Translations under genes and position numbers: made by a program
Source of the DNA: Lumnitzera littorea
Lineage: Eukaryota > Streptophyta > Magnoliopsida > Myrtales > Combretaceae
Direction of reading: 5' to 3'
Length of the DNA: 64,000 nucleotides
Assembly: GCA_024138015.1 (NCBI GenBank)
Contig: JAMXBB010000003.1
Location: 12,296,391 to 12,360,390, forward strand
The notes under the pieces: generated by a model
Told to the model about the DNA's origin: nothing
The model's database searches: none
What the model saw: only the letters and a program-made list of their open reading frames with translations
Shown: positions 38,666 to 48,810 of the stretch, piece after piece
Layout of the letters: each line of letters starts with the position of its first letter
How positions within the stretch are numbered: position 1 is the first letter of the stretch

Positions 38666-39240
38666 TGAGGAGTAAAGAGTACCACCTGCAAGGCGAATGA
38701 TCAGATGTACACCCTCATTGTGGATAGTGAAAGCTATACTAATGTGGCATCAGTTGATCTTGTTTCAAAACTGAAGTTGTCGACTATTGCACATCCGAGG
38801 TCGTACAAGTTGCACTGGTTAAGTGAGAAGAGAGCATTACACGTCACTCAGTAAATAATACTGCCAATCACTATAGGGAATTACTCTAACTAGATTCTCT
38901 ATGATGTACTACCTATGTGCATTTCCTATATATTGCTAGGCAGATTGTAGTTGTTTGACAAGAGAATTATGCATGACGACTATAGGAATATGTATATGTT
39001 CGAGAAGGATGACCGGAAGATCACGTTGAATCTGATGCCATTGAGAGAAGTTAATAAATTGCAAATGAAACTTGCCCGTAGATCAAAGAAGGCTCTAGTG
39101 ATGAGTAGAGCCGAGCTCTGAGAGGCCATCAATGCTAATGAGTTGACCTTCTTGTTGGTCAAGCGACTATTGGAAATGATAGAGCTGGGTAAGTTACCTT
39201 AGGAAATCAAGGAGTTGTTAGACAAATATGCCAACCTATT
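38666..39240 (+). pseudogene. Element B protease (decayed)
   Basis: The protease reads YTLIVDSESYTNVASVDLVS near 38710-38770, with the active-site motif as DSES, in which the normally conserved Gly has become Glu. A reading equivalent to the point where B inserted into A lies at about 39005-39060 and confirms the alignment of the two copies. Confidence 0.8.
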
Positions 39241-40620
39241 TCTAAGATAGCCACTAAGGGGTTATCTCTAACTCGAAGAATAGAGAACTGTATTGACTTA
39301 GTACCCAGCGCTATACTGCTGAATAAGCCAGCTTATTGGATGAATCTTAAGTAGGCTTCTAAACTCCAACATCAAGTCAATGAGTTATTGGAGAGAGGTT
39401 ATATAAGAGAAAATCTCAACCCTTGTGCTATGCCTACACTTCTAGTGCCAAAGAAGAATAGAACCTAGCGAATGTGTATAGACAGTCGAGTTGTGAACAA
39501 AATCACAATCAAATACAAGTATCCGATCCTAAGGCTAAAAGACATGTTGGATGAACTGAGTGGAGCCAAGGTTTTCCATAAGATTGATCTTAAATTTGGC
39601 TACCATTAAATTCGCAAGAGACGAGGCGACGAATGGAAGGCTGCGTTCAAGACTTGACATAGACTTTATGAATGGATAGTCATGCCCTTCGGCTTGTCGA
39701 ATGCCTCGAGCACTTTCATGAGTTTATGAACCATGTGCTAAGACATCTCATCGGGAAGTGTGTCATAGTGTACTTTGACGACATCTTAATCTACAGTGTC
39801 GACATGCTAAGTCATTGTGAACACCTTAGAACAATCCTAGATGTCTTTCGTACTGAGAGATTATTCAGCAATCTAAATAAATGTTTCTTTTACTAGGAAG
39901 AAGTGGTATTCTTGGGCTATGTAGTCAATAGAGAAGGCTTGCAAGTCGATGATGAGAAGATCTGAGCAATTGTTAAGTGGCCGACTCTTACTACTTGAAC
40001 CAACATAAGAAGATTCCATGGACTGGCTTTATTTTACAAAAGATTCATCAAGAATTTTAGCACTCTCGCTGCACTACTTACTAAACTAACGAAGAGAAAC
40101 ATCGACTTCCAATGGGGAGAAAGGGAGGAGAGGAGCTTTGTCGAGGTAAAAGAAAGGTTGACCTCTAACCCAGTGTTAGTACTACCTTACTTCAACAAAA
40201 TTTTTGAGTTAAAATGCGATGCATCGGGCATTGGAATAAGTGCTATCCTCATGTAGGAAGGCCAGCCAATTGCCTTCCATAGTGAGAAGCTCTGAGGACT
40301 GTAGCTGAATTACTCCGTATGTGACAAGGAACTATTAGCATTGGTTCAAGCAATGCAAGTATGGCAATATTATTTATTGTCGAAAGAATTTGTTATAATA
40401 TTAACCATGAATCGCTAAGGAACCTTTGAAGTCAGACCAAGTTGTCGAAGTGGTAGGCGAAATGGGTTGAATTCCTTAAAGGATTCAATTTTGTAACTGA
40501 GTACAAGCAGGGAAAGAGCAATGTAGTTGCTGATGCTCTTTCGAGGAGATATGCGCTTTTATCAGAACTACAAATTAAGCTATTTGGGTTGGCAAGTATC
40601 AAAGAACAGTACTTCGAAGA
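39241..40620 (+). pseudogene. Element B reverse transcriptase and RNase H (decayed)
   Basis: RT motifs are visible in order: LVPKKNRT near 39448, YKYPILRLKDMLDELSGAKV near 39515-39575, MPFGLSNAS near 39683, and the polymerase box YFDD at 39771-39782. A frameshift lies near 39715. TAG at 39894-39896 ends the palm region. RNase H follows with CDASGIGISAILM, then TAG at 40254-40256, then DKELLALVQAMQVWQYYL. TGG-to-stop changes are visible against A, for example near 39655. Confidence 0.85.
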
Positions 40621-40639
40621 TTCGTACTTTGGACCCATA

Positions 40640-41640
40640 ATTTTGTGATGCATCAACGGGAGGACAGTGGACGAGTATCATGTGGAGGATGCCTACTTGT
40701 TTCGAGGTGAAAATTATGTATGCTGATCTGTTCACTAAGGGAGCTACTAATCAGGGAAGCCTATAGTAGAGGTCTCTCCAAACATTTTGGGGAAAGGAGG
40801 ACTTGTGAACTGATAAATGGTCAATTCTTTTAGCTAAGAATGAGAAAAGATGTGCACTAAGTTATCGAAAGTTGTGCCATGTGCAAAAGGCCAAGTGCCA
40901 AGCCATGCAAGAGAAAGCAATGCCCGTACCTGTTTCGATGAGGCCATGAACTAAATTGAGCATGGACTTTGTTCTCAGACTACTACGAACTAATTGAGGC
41001 AAAGATTTTGTAATGGTTGTCATGGATCGATTCAATAAGATGGCACTCTTCGTACCCTGCACTAAGCAAAGGTGGTTAATCATACTTTGGGGTCATTGCT
41101 CTAAGTTGTAGTAGGTAAGAACTTAGCTATGGGTTTAATCTCGAGTTTGCTTATAACCAAACAGTACATGATACCACTAACCAAACTACCTTCAAGGTAG
41201 TCTATGGGTTCAATCTCGAGTTACCTTTCGACCACACCCCTATACCAATACCCACATAAGAGGACCTTGACATAACAGCTAAAGTACAATCCCTTCAGCA
41301 CATCTATGATAGGGTCACTTGGCACATCGACTAAGTTACCATAAGAGTGCAAGAAAAGACCAAGGGTAGAACTAAAAGATTTCAACCGAGAGACTTAGTG
41401 TGGTTGTACCTCAATAAGGAGCGATTCTCGAACAAGAGGAGCAACAAATTATCTATAAGAGCGAAAGGACCTTTCAAAATCTTCTAGAAAATCAATAACA
41501 ATGCCTACAAGTTGGAATTGGTTGAGGACTATGGGGTTTCTAACGCCTTCAACATTGCCAACCTTAGTCCATATCACCTTGATGGAGAACTAAGTGAACA
41601 ACATTCGGATTTGATCCCGAACCCAAAATAACCTTATGGG
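40640..41640 (+). pseudogene. Element B integrase with internal deletion
   Basis: The zinc finger retains C-A-M-C at 40873-40884. The core begins normally up to MALFVPCTKQR near 41040-41070, then jumps to sequence matching A beyond 44736. About 180 bp, holding most of the catalytic core, is therefore missing. The C-terminal part remains, with KGPFKIF near 41466 and GVSNAFNIANLSPYHLDGEL near 41530-41590. The reading then enters the 3' LTR. Confidence 0.85.
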
Positions 41641-41642
41641 AA

Positions 41643-42502
41643 TGATGGGAATCAAACTACCAAACCTTTGACTTATAGCCGAGCCTAAGGACTAGAGGAG
41701 CTAGCACAATGAATCCTTATGCTCCAACCAACTCTTACCGAGGTCAAATACTTCCTTGCCGAGTCACCCTTCATGCTATGCCGTATGACCTCCCATTTTT
41801 TCTACAGTATGACGAGTTAATGATTACTCTTCAACACCGAGCCAACTAATTACTCAACTACTTCCTTGCCAAAAAGCAAAGAGAGAGAGTCCAGACCGAC
41901 TAAACCATCCCTACTCGAACAAGCCCATCTGTCCATACTTTTTATCCACATCTTCTAACAACCTCACCAATGTAGCATCGCTACATGTACAGTATTGTGT
42001 GTATAATCTATTGCACCAATGATTGTTTTACTTGTATATTCATTTTTACCCTTTTGTATCTTGTACATTACTTCCTTAGGATATACCATTTTTGTCTTTT
42101 CCTTTTTAGGTAGGTTGTTCTAACTTATGAGTATAAATACCTTTGTACTTGTACTGTAATGACATTAGATCACTCTTAATACACTCTTTGAGTACTTTTT
42201 CTTCCTCGCGTAAACACTGTTTGTTTACTCTCAGCATTACTCTTATCCTTTCCCTTAAGCAAGGTTAGGTGGTGAATAATCTCACTAGACTAATTCGTGT
42301 ATCATATCGAATTGAGCCATGAGTCCTCGGAAGTTTCATTGGTGCATCATATCCTTTAGAACTATTCGTAAGTTTTGTTTATTGTTTCATTCTTTGTTTT
42401 TGCCCTTTCACACTTTTCCCCATTAATCCTTTTTTGAGCTTTTTGTAAACTCGGACCCATCCAATGATCGACCTTGTCTCTTCTTGGTCACGGTTCACAA
42501 CA
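41643..42502 (+). repeat. Element B 3' LTR
   Basis: 860 bp from TGATGGGAATCAAACTACC to GGTTCACAACA, followed by the CTAAA duplication. TATAAATA lies at 42132-42139. It carries the uninterrupted version of the site into which C inserted in the 5' LTR (near 41774-41790). Confidence 0.9.
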
Positions 42503-42507
42503 CTAAA

Positions 42508-44250
42508 CCCGATCCTATCGAGAGAGGTTAACAAGTTGTAGACAAAACTTGCTAACAGATTGAAGAAGGCTCTAGTGATAAGTAAAGTCGAGCTCCGAGA
42601 AGCCATCAATACTAACAAGCCAACCTTCATGTTAGTCAGGCGCTTATTAGAAATATAAGAGCAGGGTAAACTACCCTAGGAAATCAAAGAGTTGCTGGAT
42701 GAGTATGCTGATCTATTCTCAGAATAGTTACTTGAGAGGTTGCCCCCAACTTAAGGCATAAAGCACTGCATTGACTTAATATTTGGCGCCGCACTATTGA
42801 ATAAGCCTACCTATCGGATGAATCTTGAATAGGCTACTAAGCTCTAACGTCAAGTCAATGAGTTGTTAGAGAGAAGATATGTAAAGGAAAGCCTTAGCCT
42901 TTGTGCTATACTAACCCTTTTAGTGTCAAAGAAGGATTGAACCTGGTGGATGCATATAGACAGTCGCATCATGAACAAGATTACTATCAAGTATAGGTAT
43001 CTTATCCCAAGGTTGGAAGATATGTTGGATGAATTGAGTGGAGCCAAGAATTTCAACAAGATTGATTTTAAGTTTGGCTACCTTCAAATTCGCATGAGGT
43101 CGGGAGATGAATGAAAGACTGCGATTAAAACTTGGCATGGACTCTATGAGTGGATGGTTTACCGTTCGATTTGTCGAATGCCTTGAGCACTTTCATGCGA
43201 TTGATGAACCATGTATTAAGACATCTAATTGGAAAGTGTGTCGTGGTGTATTTTGATGACATATTGGTCTATAGTGTCGATATGTTAAGTCACTGCAAAC
43301 ATCTTTAAGAAGTATTGGATATCCTCTATGCCAAGAGACTATTTAACAATCTCAAAAGGTGTTGCTTTTGCTAGGAGGAAGTGGTATTCTTGAGCTATGT
43401 AGTCAGTAAAGGAGGCTTATGAGTGGATGATGAAAAGATCCAAACAATTGTAGAATGGCCAACCCCTACTACTTATGCCAACGTGAGAAGTTTCCATAGA
43501 TTGGCTTCACTCTACAGATGATTCATCAAGAATTTAAGCACCCCCACTGTACCTCTTACTAAGTTTATAAAGAAGAACACCAACTTCCAATGGGGAGAAA
43601 GAGAGGAGAAGAGCTTTGCTAAGGTAAAAGAGAGGTTGACCTTCGCCCCTATATTGGTTCTACCTAATTTTGAGAAAATATTTGAGTTAGAATGTGATGT
43701 GTTGGGCATTGGAATAAGCATTGTCCTAATGTAGGAAGGTTAACCAATTGCCTTCTATAGTGAAAAGATCAAAGGACCATAGTTAAATTACTCCATATAT
43801 GACAAAAAACTCTTGGCACTGATTCGAGTATTGCAAGTATGGTAGCATTATCTACTACCGAGAGAGTTTGTCATCTACATTGACCATGAATCTCTAAGGT
43901 ATCTCCAAAGTCAAACGAAGTTATCGAAGCGGCAAGTAAGATGGGTTGAATTCCTTGAAGGACTTAATTTCATGATTAAATATAAGCGGGGAAAGAGCAT
44001 TACAATGTAGTTGTAAATGCTCTTTCAAGGAGACATGTACTTTTAATTGAACTATAGACCAAATTGTTTGGGTTTGCAAGTATTAAAGAATGGTATTTTA
44101 GGGATTCACACTTTGGACCCATTATCATGCGATGTGTTGATGGAAGGACAGTAGATGAGTATCATATGGAGGATGGTTATTGTTCTGCGGTAGGAAACTA
44201 TGTGTACCAACTTGTTCCCTAAGAGAGCTGCTAATTGGGGAAACCTATAA
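42508..44250 (+). pseudogene. Element A reverse transcriptase and RNase H (decayed)
   Basis: Continues the A reading broken at 33242, in the same frame. RT motifs include YRYLIPRLEDMLDELSGAKN near 42990-43050 and YFDD at 43249-43260 within VYFDDILVYSV. TAG at 43372-43374 and at 43732-43734 coincide with stops at the same codons in B and E. RNase H reads KKLLALIRVLQVW near 43805 and LPREFVIYIDHESLRYLQSQ near 43855-43915. Frames are interrupted by many stops. Confidence 0.85.
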
Positions 44251-45331
44251 TAGAGGACTCTTTGAGCACTTCAAAGAAAGAAGGACTTGTGAATTGTTGT
44301 GTGGTTGATTCTTTCAACTAAGGATGAGGAGAGATATATACCGAGTAGTCAACAGCTGTGCCATATGCAAGAGGGCTAATTGCTGAGTTGAGCAAGGGAA
44401 AGCAATGCCTTTACCTATCTCGACAAAGCCGTAGACTAAATTGAGCATAGAATTTGTTTTCGAACTACCACGAAATACTTGAGGCAAAGATTCTATAATG
44501 GTCATCATGGATCGGCTCAGCAAAATAGCATACTTTGTACCATGCTCCAAAACTAACAATGCTTCAGCTATTGCTTCTCTTTTCTTATAGGAGATTGTAT
44601 GAATACATGGTATGCCGAGAAGTATAGTCTCTAATAAAGACCCGAATTTCCTAAGCTATTTTTGGAGGACCTTATGGCATCGATTGAAGACCAAACTATT
44701 ATTTAGTACTTACTATCACCGCCAAACTGACAACCAAATAAAGGTAGTTAATCGCACTTTAGGACCATTGCTTCTAGTTATAGTAGGTAAGAACTTGGCT
44801 GATTGGGATGTTTGTTTGCTAGTGGTTAAGTTCACATACAACCGAATAGTATAAGTCACCACTAAGTAGACTCCCTTCGAAGTGGTATATGGTTTTAATC
44901 CCAATTTGCCCCCTCGACCATGCCTCTGTACTTGCACCCGTGCAAGAGGACCCTGATGCCTTAGTTAAAGTACAATCCCTCCATCACATCTATGATAAAA
45001 TCACTTAGCACATCAACTAAGCTATTAAAAGAATGCGGGAGAAGTCTAAGAGTAAGACGGCTAAATAATTCTAGCTTAGACACTTGGTATGACTGCACCT
45101 CAACAAGGAATAGTTCTCGAACAAGAGGAAAAACAAATTATCTCCAAAAGCTGAAGGACCTTTTAAGATCCTCCAAAAGATCAATGACAATGCTTACAGA
45201 TTGGAGTTGCCCGAGGACTATAGGGTTTCTGACGCCTTCAATGTTACCAACCTCAGTTCGTATCACCTTGACGGAGAGTTGAATGAAGACCATTCGAATT
45301 TGATCCCAAATCCAAAATAACCATACGAGAA
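44251..45331 (+). pseudogene. Element A integrase (decayed)
   Basis: The zinc finger retains C-A-I-C at 44357-44368. The catalytic core is open at 44612-44854: IVSNKDPNFLSYFW, then TYYHRQTDNQIKVVNRTLGP, in which the catalytic Glu before VVNR is Lys, and DWDVCLLVVKFTYNRIV. The C-terminal domain has EGPFKI-like text near 45146-45170 and SDAFNVTNLSSYHLDGELNE near 45228-45285. The reading passes one stop and continues into the 3' LTR for about 25 residues. Confidence 0.85.
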
Positions 45332-46214
45332 TGATGGGAATCAAGCTACTAGACCATTGACTCGTAGCCGAGCTCGAGGCCTAAAGGGATTAACAAGATG
45401 AATCTTCCTATTCCATCCAACTCATGCAGAGGCCAAGTATCTCCTTGCCAACTTGTTTAGCTTGCGGAGTTGAGTAACTGCCTATTTCTCAAGTGTTGTG
45501 TGCTGAGAAGCGAAAGGCTAAGACAATAGTCTATCCTCATTCTCTTGCATGCCTGGTCAATTTCTTACTCCGCCACACCCTTATCGAGATGCCAAGAGAA
45601 AAAGCCCAAACTAACTAAGTCACCCCTGCTTAGACAAAGCGAGCTGTCCATACTTTTTGTCCGCATCTTCCAACGACATCACCAATGCAGTATCACCACG
45701 TATACAGTATCATGTGTAGAATCTATTGCACCAATGATTGCTTTCCTTGTATATTCATTTTTACCCCTTTGTATCTTGTACATTATTTCCTTAAGAAATG
45801 TCCTTTTTATCTTTTCCTTTTTGGGCTAGTTACCTTAACTGATAGTTATAAATACTCTTGTAATTGTAGCTGTAAAGAAACATAGAGATTATCCTTAATA
45901 TACTTGAGCATTTCCTTCCTTGCGTAAACACTACTTAATTACTTTCAGCATCACTCTTATCCTAATCCTTGAGCAAGGTTAAGTGACAAGTAACCTCATT
46001 GAACTGATTTGTGCTTCATATTGAATTGTGTTGTAAGTCCTTAGAAATTCCATTGGTGCATCATATCCATTGGAGCTATTTGTGGGTTTTTGCTTACCCT
46101 TCATTTGCATTCGCCCTTTTCTTACAGCATTCTCCATTATTCCTTTCAAGATTTCTACAAGCTTGGACTTACCTAGCAATTGGCCTTATTTGTTCTTAGT
46201 CCTGGTTTGTACCA
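45332..46214 (+). repeat. Element A 3' LTR
   Basis: 883 bp from TGATGGGAATCAAGC to GGTTTGTACCA, followed by the TTTCT duplication. TATAAATA is at 45847-45854. The first 80 bases are open as an extension of integrase and include TRSRARGLKGLTR. Confidence 0.9.
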
Positions 46215-46219
46215 TTTCT

Positions 46220-46571
46220 AGACCCATTAAAGCTCTTAGTCTTAAGCACATCTACTCTCTTCATTTCTTGTACATGACTTAGCCTATACTCAACCTTAAA
46301 GCGTTGATGGACCTAAGCCTACAACTCTTCCATAGCATCTTCTCTTAGGCAACATCCTACCTCTATAGATCGTAGATTGCCTGATTTCATGCAGTCATCA
46401 TGTCCTTTTGGAACTCCTTCTCTAGCTTCTCTGAGCCTTCTTCCATCCTTTGAACTTAATTTAGAATGTTAGTCGTAGTTAGCTCCATCTTAACCACCTT
46501 AGCCTCTGACGAGGCTTCATTTCATAGGATAGTCCTTGAAGGGCTAACTCCTGTGTTGTAAAGGGAGCCAT
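46220..46571 (-). pseudogene. Element D gag N-terminal half
   Basis: Minus-strand reading starts near ATG 46571 (MAPFTTQELALQG) and ends with RVDVLKTKSFNGS just before the TTTCT duplication. It then continues on the far side of A at 30533 with the expected gag text. Stops and shifts occur between. The join of the two halves is what identifies D as the host of A. Confidence 0.65.
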
Positions 46572-46621
46572 GGGAAATTCAACATACTTAGTAACATTAC
46601 AAACATTTCTCCTCAAAACTT

Positions 46622-47049
46622 GCTCTAATGCCACTTATCACATAAAGAATGTTCTCAATACTTAACATGTCTCACACTTAAACTCTTTAGGTACTTGTTG
46701 GAGATGCTATGTAAGCCTTTGTATTCAAACACACAAGAACATGCTCACATAGAGAGAGAAAGAAAAACACTCCAGTAAGAAATAGTATTTATTTCTAAGT
46801 AAACTACAAATAAAGAGATCACTTCATTGTATACAAAATGCCTCCATAAATGGACATTATAAATTTGTTCTTATGGCACGACTAATGTACAATCTCACTT
46901 ACCCTTACCTATTGGGACTCAATATACTTGAGCAATACCAAAACAGTACTACAAATGGGTTTGGCCTTAATGGTGGACCTTACACTTAAGAGATTTCTAT
47001 TCATAAGCACAAGAAGTGAAGAAAAGGATTGGAGGAAGCTTGTGGCACA
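46622..47049 (-). repeat. Element D PBS and right (5') LTR
   Basis: The minus-strand TGGCATTAGAGCA at 46621-46633 is a degraded Met-type PBS. The LTR spans 46636-47049, from TATCACATAAAG (TG mutated to TA) to GCTTGTGGCACA, 414 bp, paired with 28162-28570. Confidence 0.6.
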
Positions 47050-48045
47050 TTATCAAGTTTTTTTTTTTTAAACAACCTATGGCTTAAATGGTGTCACCCT
47101 CTTAAGCTGTAACCTAACCCATATAAGCTCACTTATCATGCATTTGGTTAAGTACTTAATGTTATGTTAGGTTTTCTCTTCCCACTATCCAAAGAAAAAA
47201 AAAAAGAAAACCAAGATGAAAAGAAAAAAACTATAGCATATCATATATGTAGTTATCTCCAACTCTACATGAACTAAGATCCCACCATTTTATAGTCTCA
47301 CCTTATCTATGCTATTCTCTTGTAAATATTCTGATCATAGTTACAGCAAGGCAAAACTATCCTTATCCTTATCGTAAATGAGCCAATATGTGGATTAATA
47401 TTATAAGATCAATATATAATTGATAATAAAGGAAATTTCCATTTCTTATTTCCATCTTCCTTGTTTACAATTATCACAATACATCTTTCAATTCTCTAAA
47501 AATTTTACAACCCATTCAAGAGAACAATAAATTAATGAGTTCTATAGAAAACATATGTAAAAAATTATGACACATTGGGAAATTTTACAATATGAGTAAA
47601 AAGTAATCCAATGTTTTACACTACTGTTGAAGAGTCAAAGATGCAATTGAATAACCAGTTAATAGAACTAAATTTATAGATGGCTTCTTCAAGATATGGC
47701 CACTTTGTTAGATTTATTTTATTTTTTGTTTGATTGCATATAAATCAAAATAAATGATAGGGAACAAAGTTTTCTTTGTTATTCATACATTGTGATGTCC
47801 ATCATAAGCATATAGCAATGCATTGACTATGGAGTGATGTACTAAGTCCGCTTCTCAATTACCGCTACATGCTCTAAAAACTATTGGATTTGTAATAAAA
47901 ATTATCTTATCAATTTTATCAATATTTTTACATGTAATTATTTTATGCTCATAATGCGAATGGAATATCTTCTAATCATATTATTATGGGAAAATCTAAA
48001 AGATTATAGACACATAAAATGTAATTGATCTAGAAGTATGTATTG
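47050..48045. other. AT-rich intergenic DNA, nothing recognised
   Basis: Contains poly-T and A-rich runs near 47058-47070 and 47191-47230. No coding region, repeat family or RNA gene is supported. Confidence 0.5.
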
Positions 48046-48053
48046 ATTTTGAT

Positions 48054-48810
48054 TAGGGCTAACAATTCATATTATTATATTGTATTTCATTTCCATATCT
48101 AAATGGGTTTGTGCTCAAAAACTTAAACCCATGATATGACCTGTGTATTACTCGTGTATGAAAACCAAAATTCGTGACCTTATGTATCTCTTATCTGGAT
48201 TGGAACAATATATATTATGGTTGACAATTTGTATCATATCTTATTTATCGATTAAAAATTTATAATTAAATTTATAAAATATTTATAGATACAAAGAAAA
48301 AAGAACAATTATAATGTAGTAAGAAAAGCATACAACATTACTAAATTTAAGTTGCATAACATCATTAAATTAAGTAGAATCATGACTTGAATGGATATTA
48401 GTATTATTACCAATGTTAAATTAGAAATTTATCATATTATTTGTTGAATTTTTAGGGAAAACAATTAAAAAATTTACACATAAGTTTGTAATTTTTTACT
48501 TATTTAAACTATAATGTAGCAAGAAGAATATATAATTAAAAATATCATGTACATTTAATTAAGATATATGACTTCAATCGAAATGGTTTATACATTAAAA
48601 TGCAAATACAAAATAATATATAGTGTGTCTCATATCTTGTGTTCAGGTCATTGTAGTCCAAAAGCTTGACTTGAACCTGAATTCGAATATAAATTTAATC
48701 ATGTTTAAATAGATTTGATTTGTTTGTGTCTCGTGACAAATTTTTCCATGCATACATTAGTGTATTTAAATCGTATTATGTTGTGTTCGGGTTCCAAATT
48801 TTTAGCCCTA
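48054..48810. mobile_element. hAT-type non-autonomous DNA transposon
   Basis: The left end TAGGGCTAACAATT and the reverse complement of the right end TAGGGCTAAAAATT form terminal inverted repeats. Flanking octamers ATTTTGAT (48046-48053) and ATTTAAAT (48811-48818) match at six of eight positions, fitting an old hAT-type 8-bp duplication. The 757-bp interior has no transposase reading. Subterminal text such as GTATTATGTTGTGTTCGGGTTC and its complement is typical of this kind of plant element. Confidence 0.65.

Larger units (their letters stand above)
33243..42502 (+). mobile_element. Element B: CRM-like Ty3/Gypsy element nested in A
   Basis: Flanked by the 5-bp duplication CTAAA (33238-33242 and 42503-42507). 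It belongs to the same family as A, with matching LTRs, gag and pol. The 5' LTR runs 33243-37212 but contains solo LTR C; without C and its duplication it is 863 bp, against 860 bp for the 3' LTR. Coding order is gag, protease, RT, RNase H, integrase. Pol is broken by stops, at least one frameshift and a deletion in integrase. Confidence 0.92.
30534..46214 (+). mobile_element. Element A: CRM-like Ty3/Gypsy retrotransposon, interrupted by B
   Basis: Flanked by the 5-bp duplication TTTCT (30529-30533 and 46215-46219) inside the gag of element D. It has LTRs of 877 and 883 bp, a decayed PBS, and gag, protease, RT, RNase H and integrase in that order. Element B splits pol after the protease (33243-42502). 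Its integrase reading continues past the INT stop region into the 3' LTR with TRSRARGLKGLTR, characteristic of the CRM clade. LTR copies differ at about one base in seven in a stretch compared by eye, so the insertion is old. Confidence 0.9.
28162..47049 (-). mobile_element. Element D: old Galadriel-like Gypsy element, outermost host of the nest
   Basis: Short LTRs at 28162-28570 and 46636-47049 flank a minus-strand gag and protease whose halves lie either side of element A. A Met-type PBS (minus-strand TGGCATTAGAGCA at 46622-46633) precedes gag. After the protease only about 1.1 kb remains before the 3' LTR, and no RT or integrase core is readable, so most of pol is lost. The gag fold, the PH-type zinc knuckle and the protease spacing resemble the Galadriel chromovirus group. 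No clear target-site duplication was found. Without A, B and C it would be only about 3.2 kb. Confidence 0.65.
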
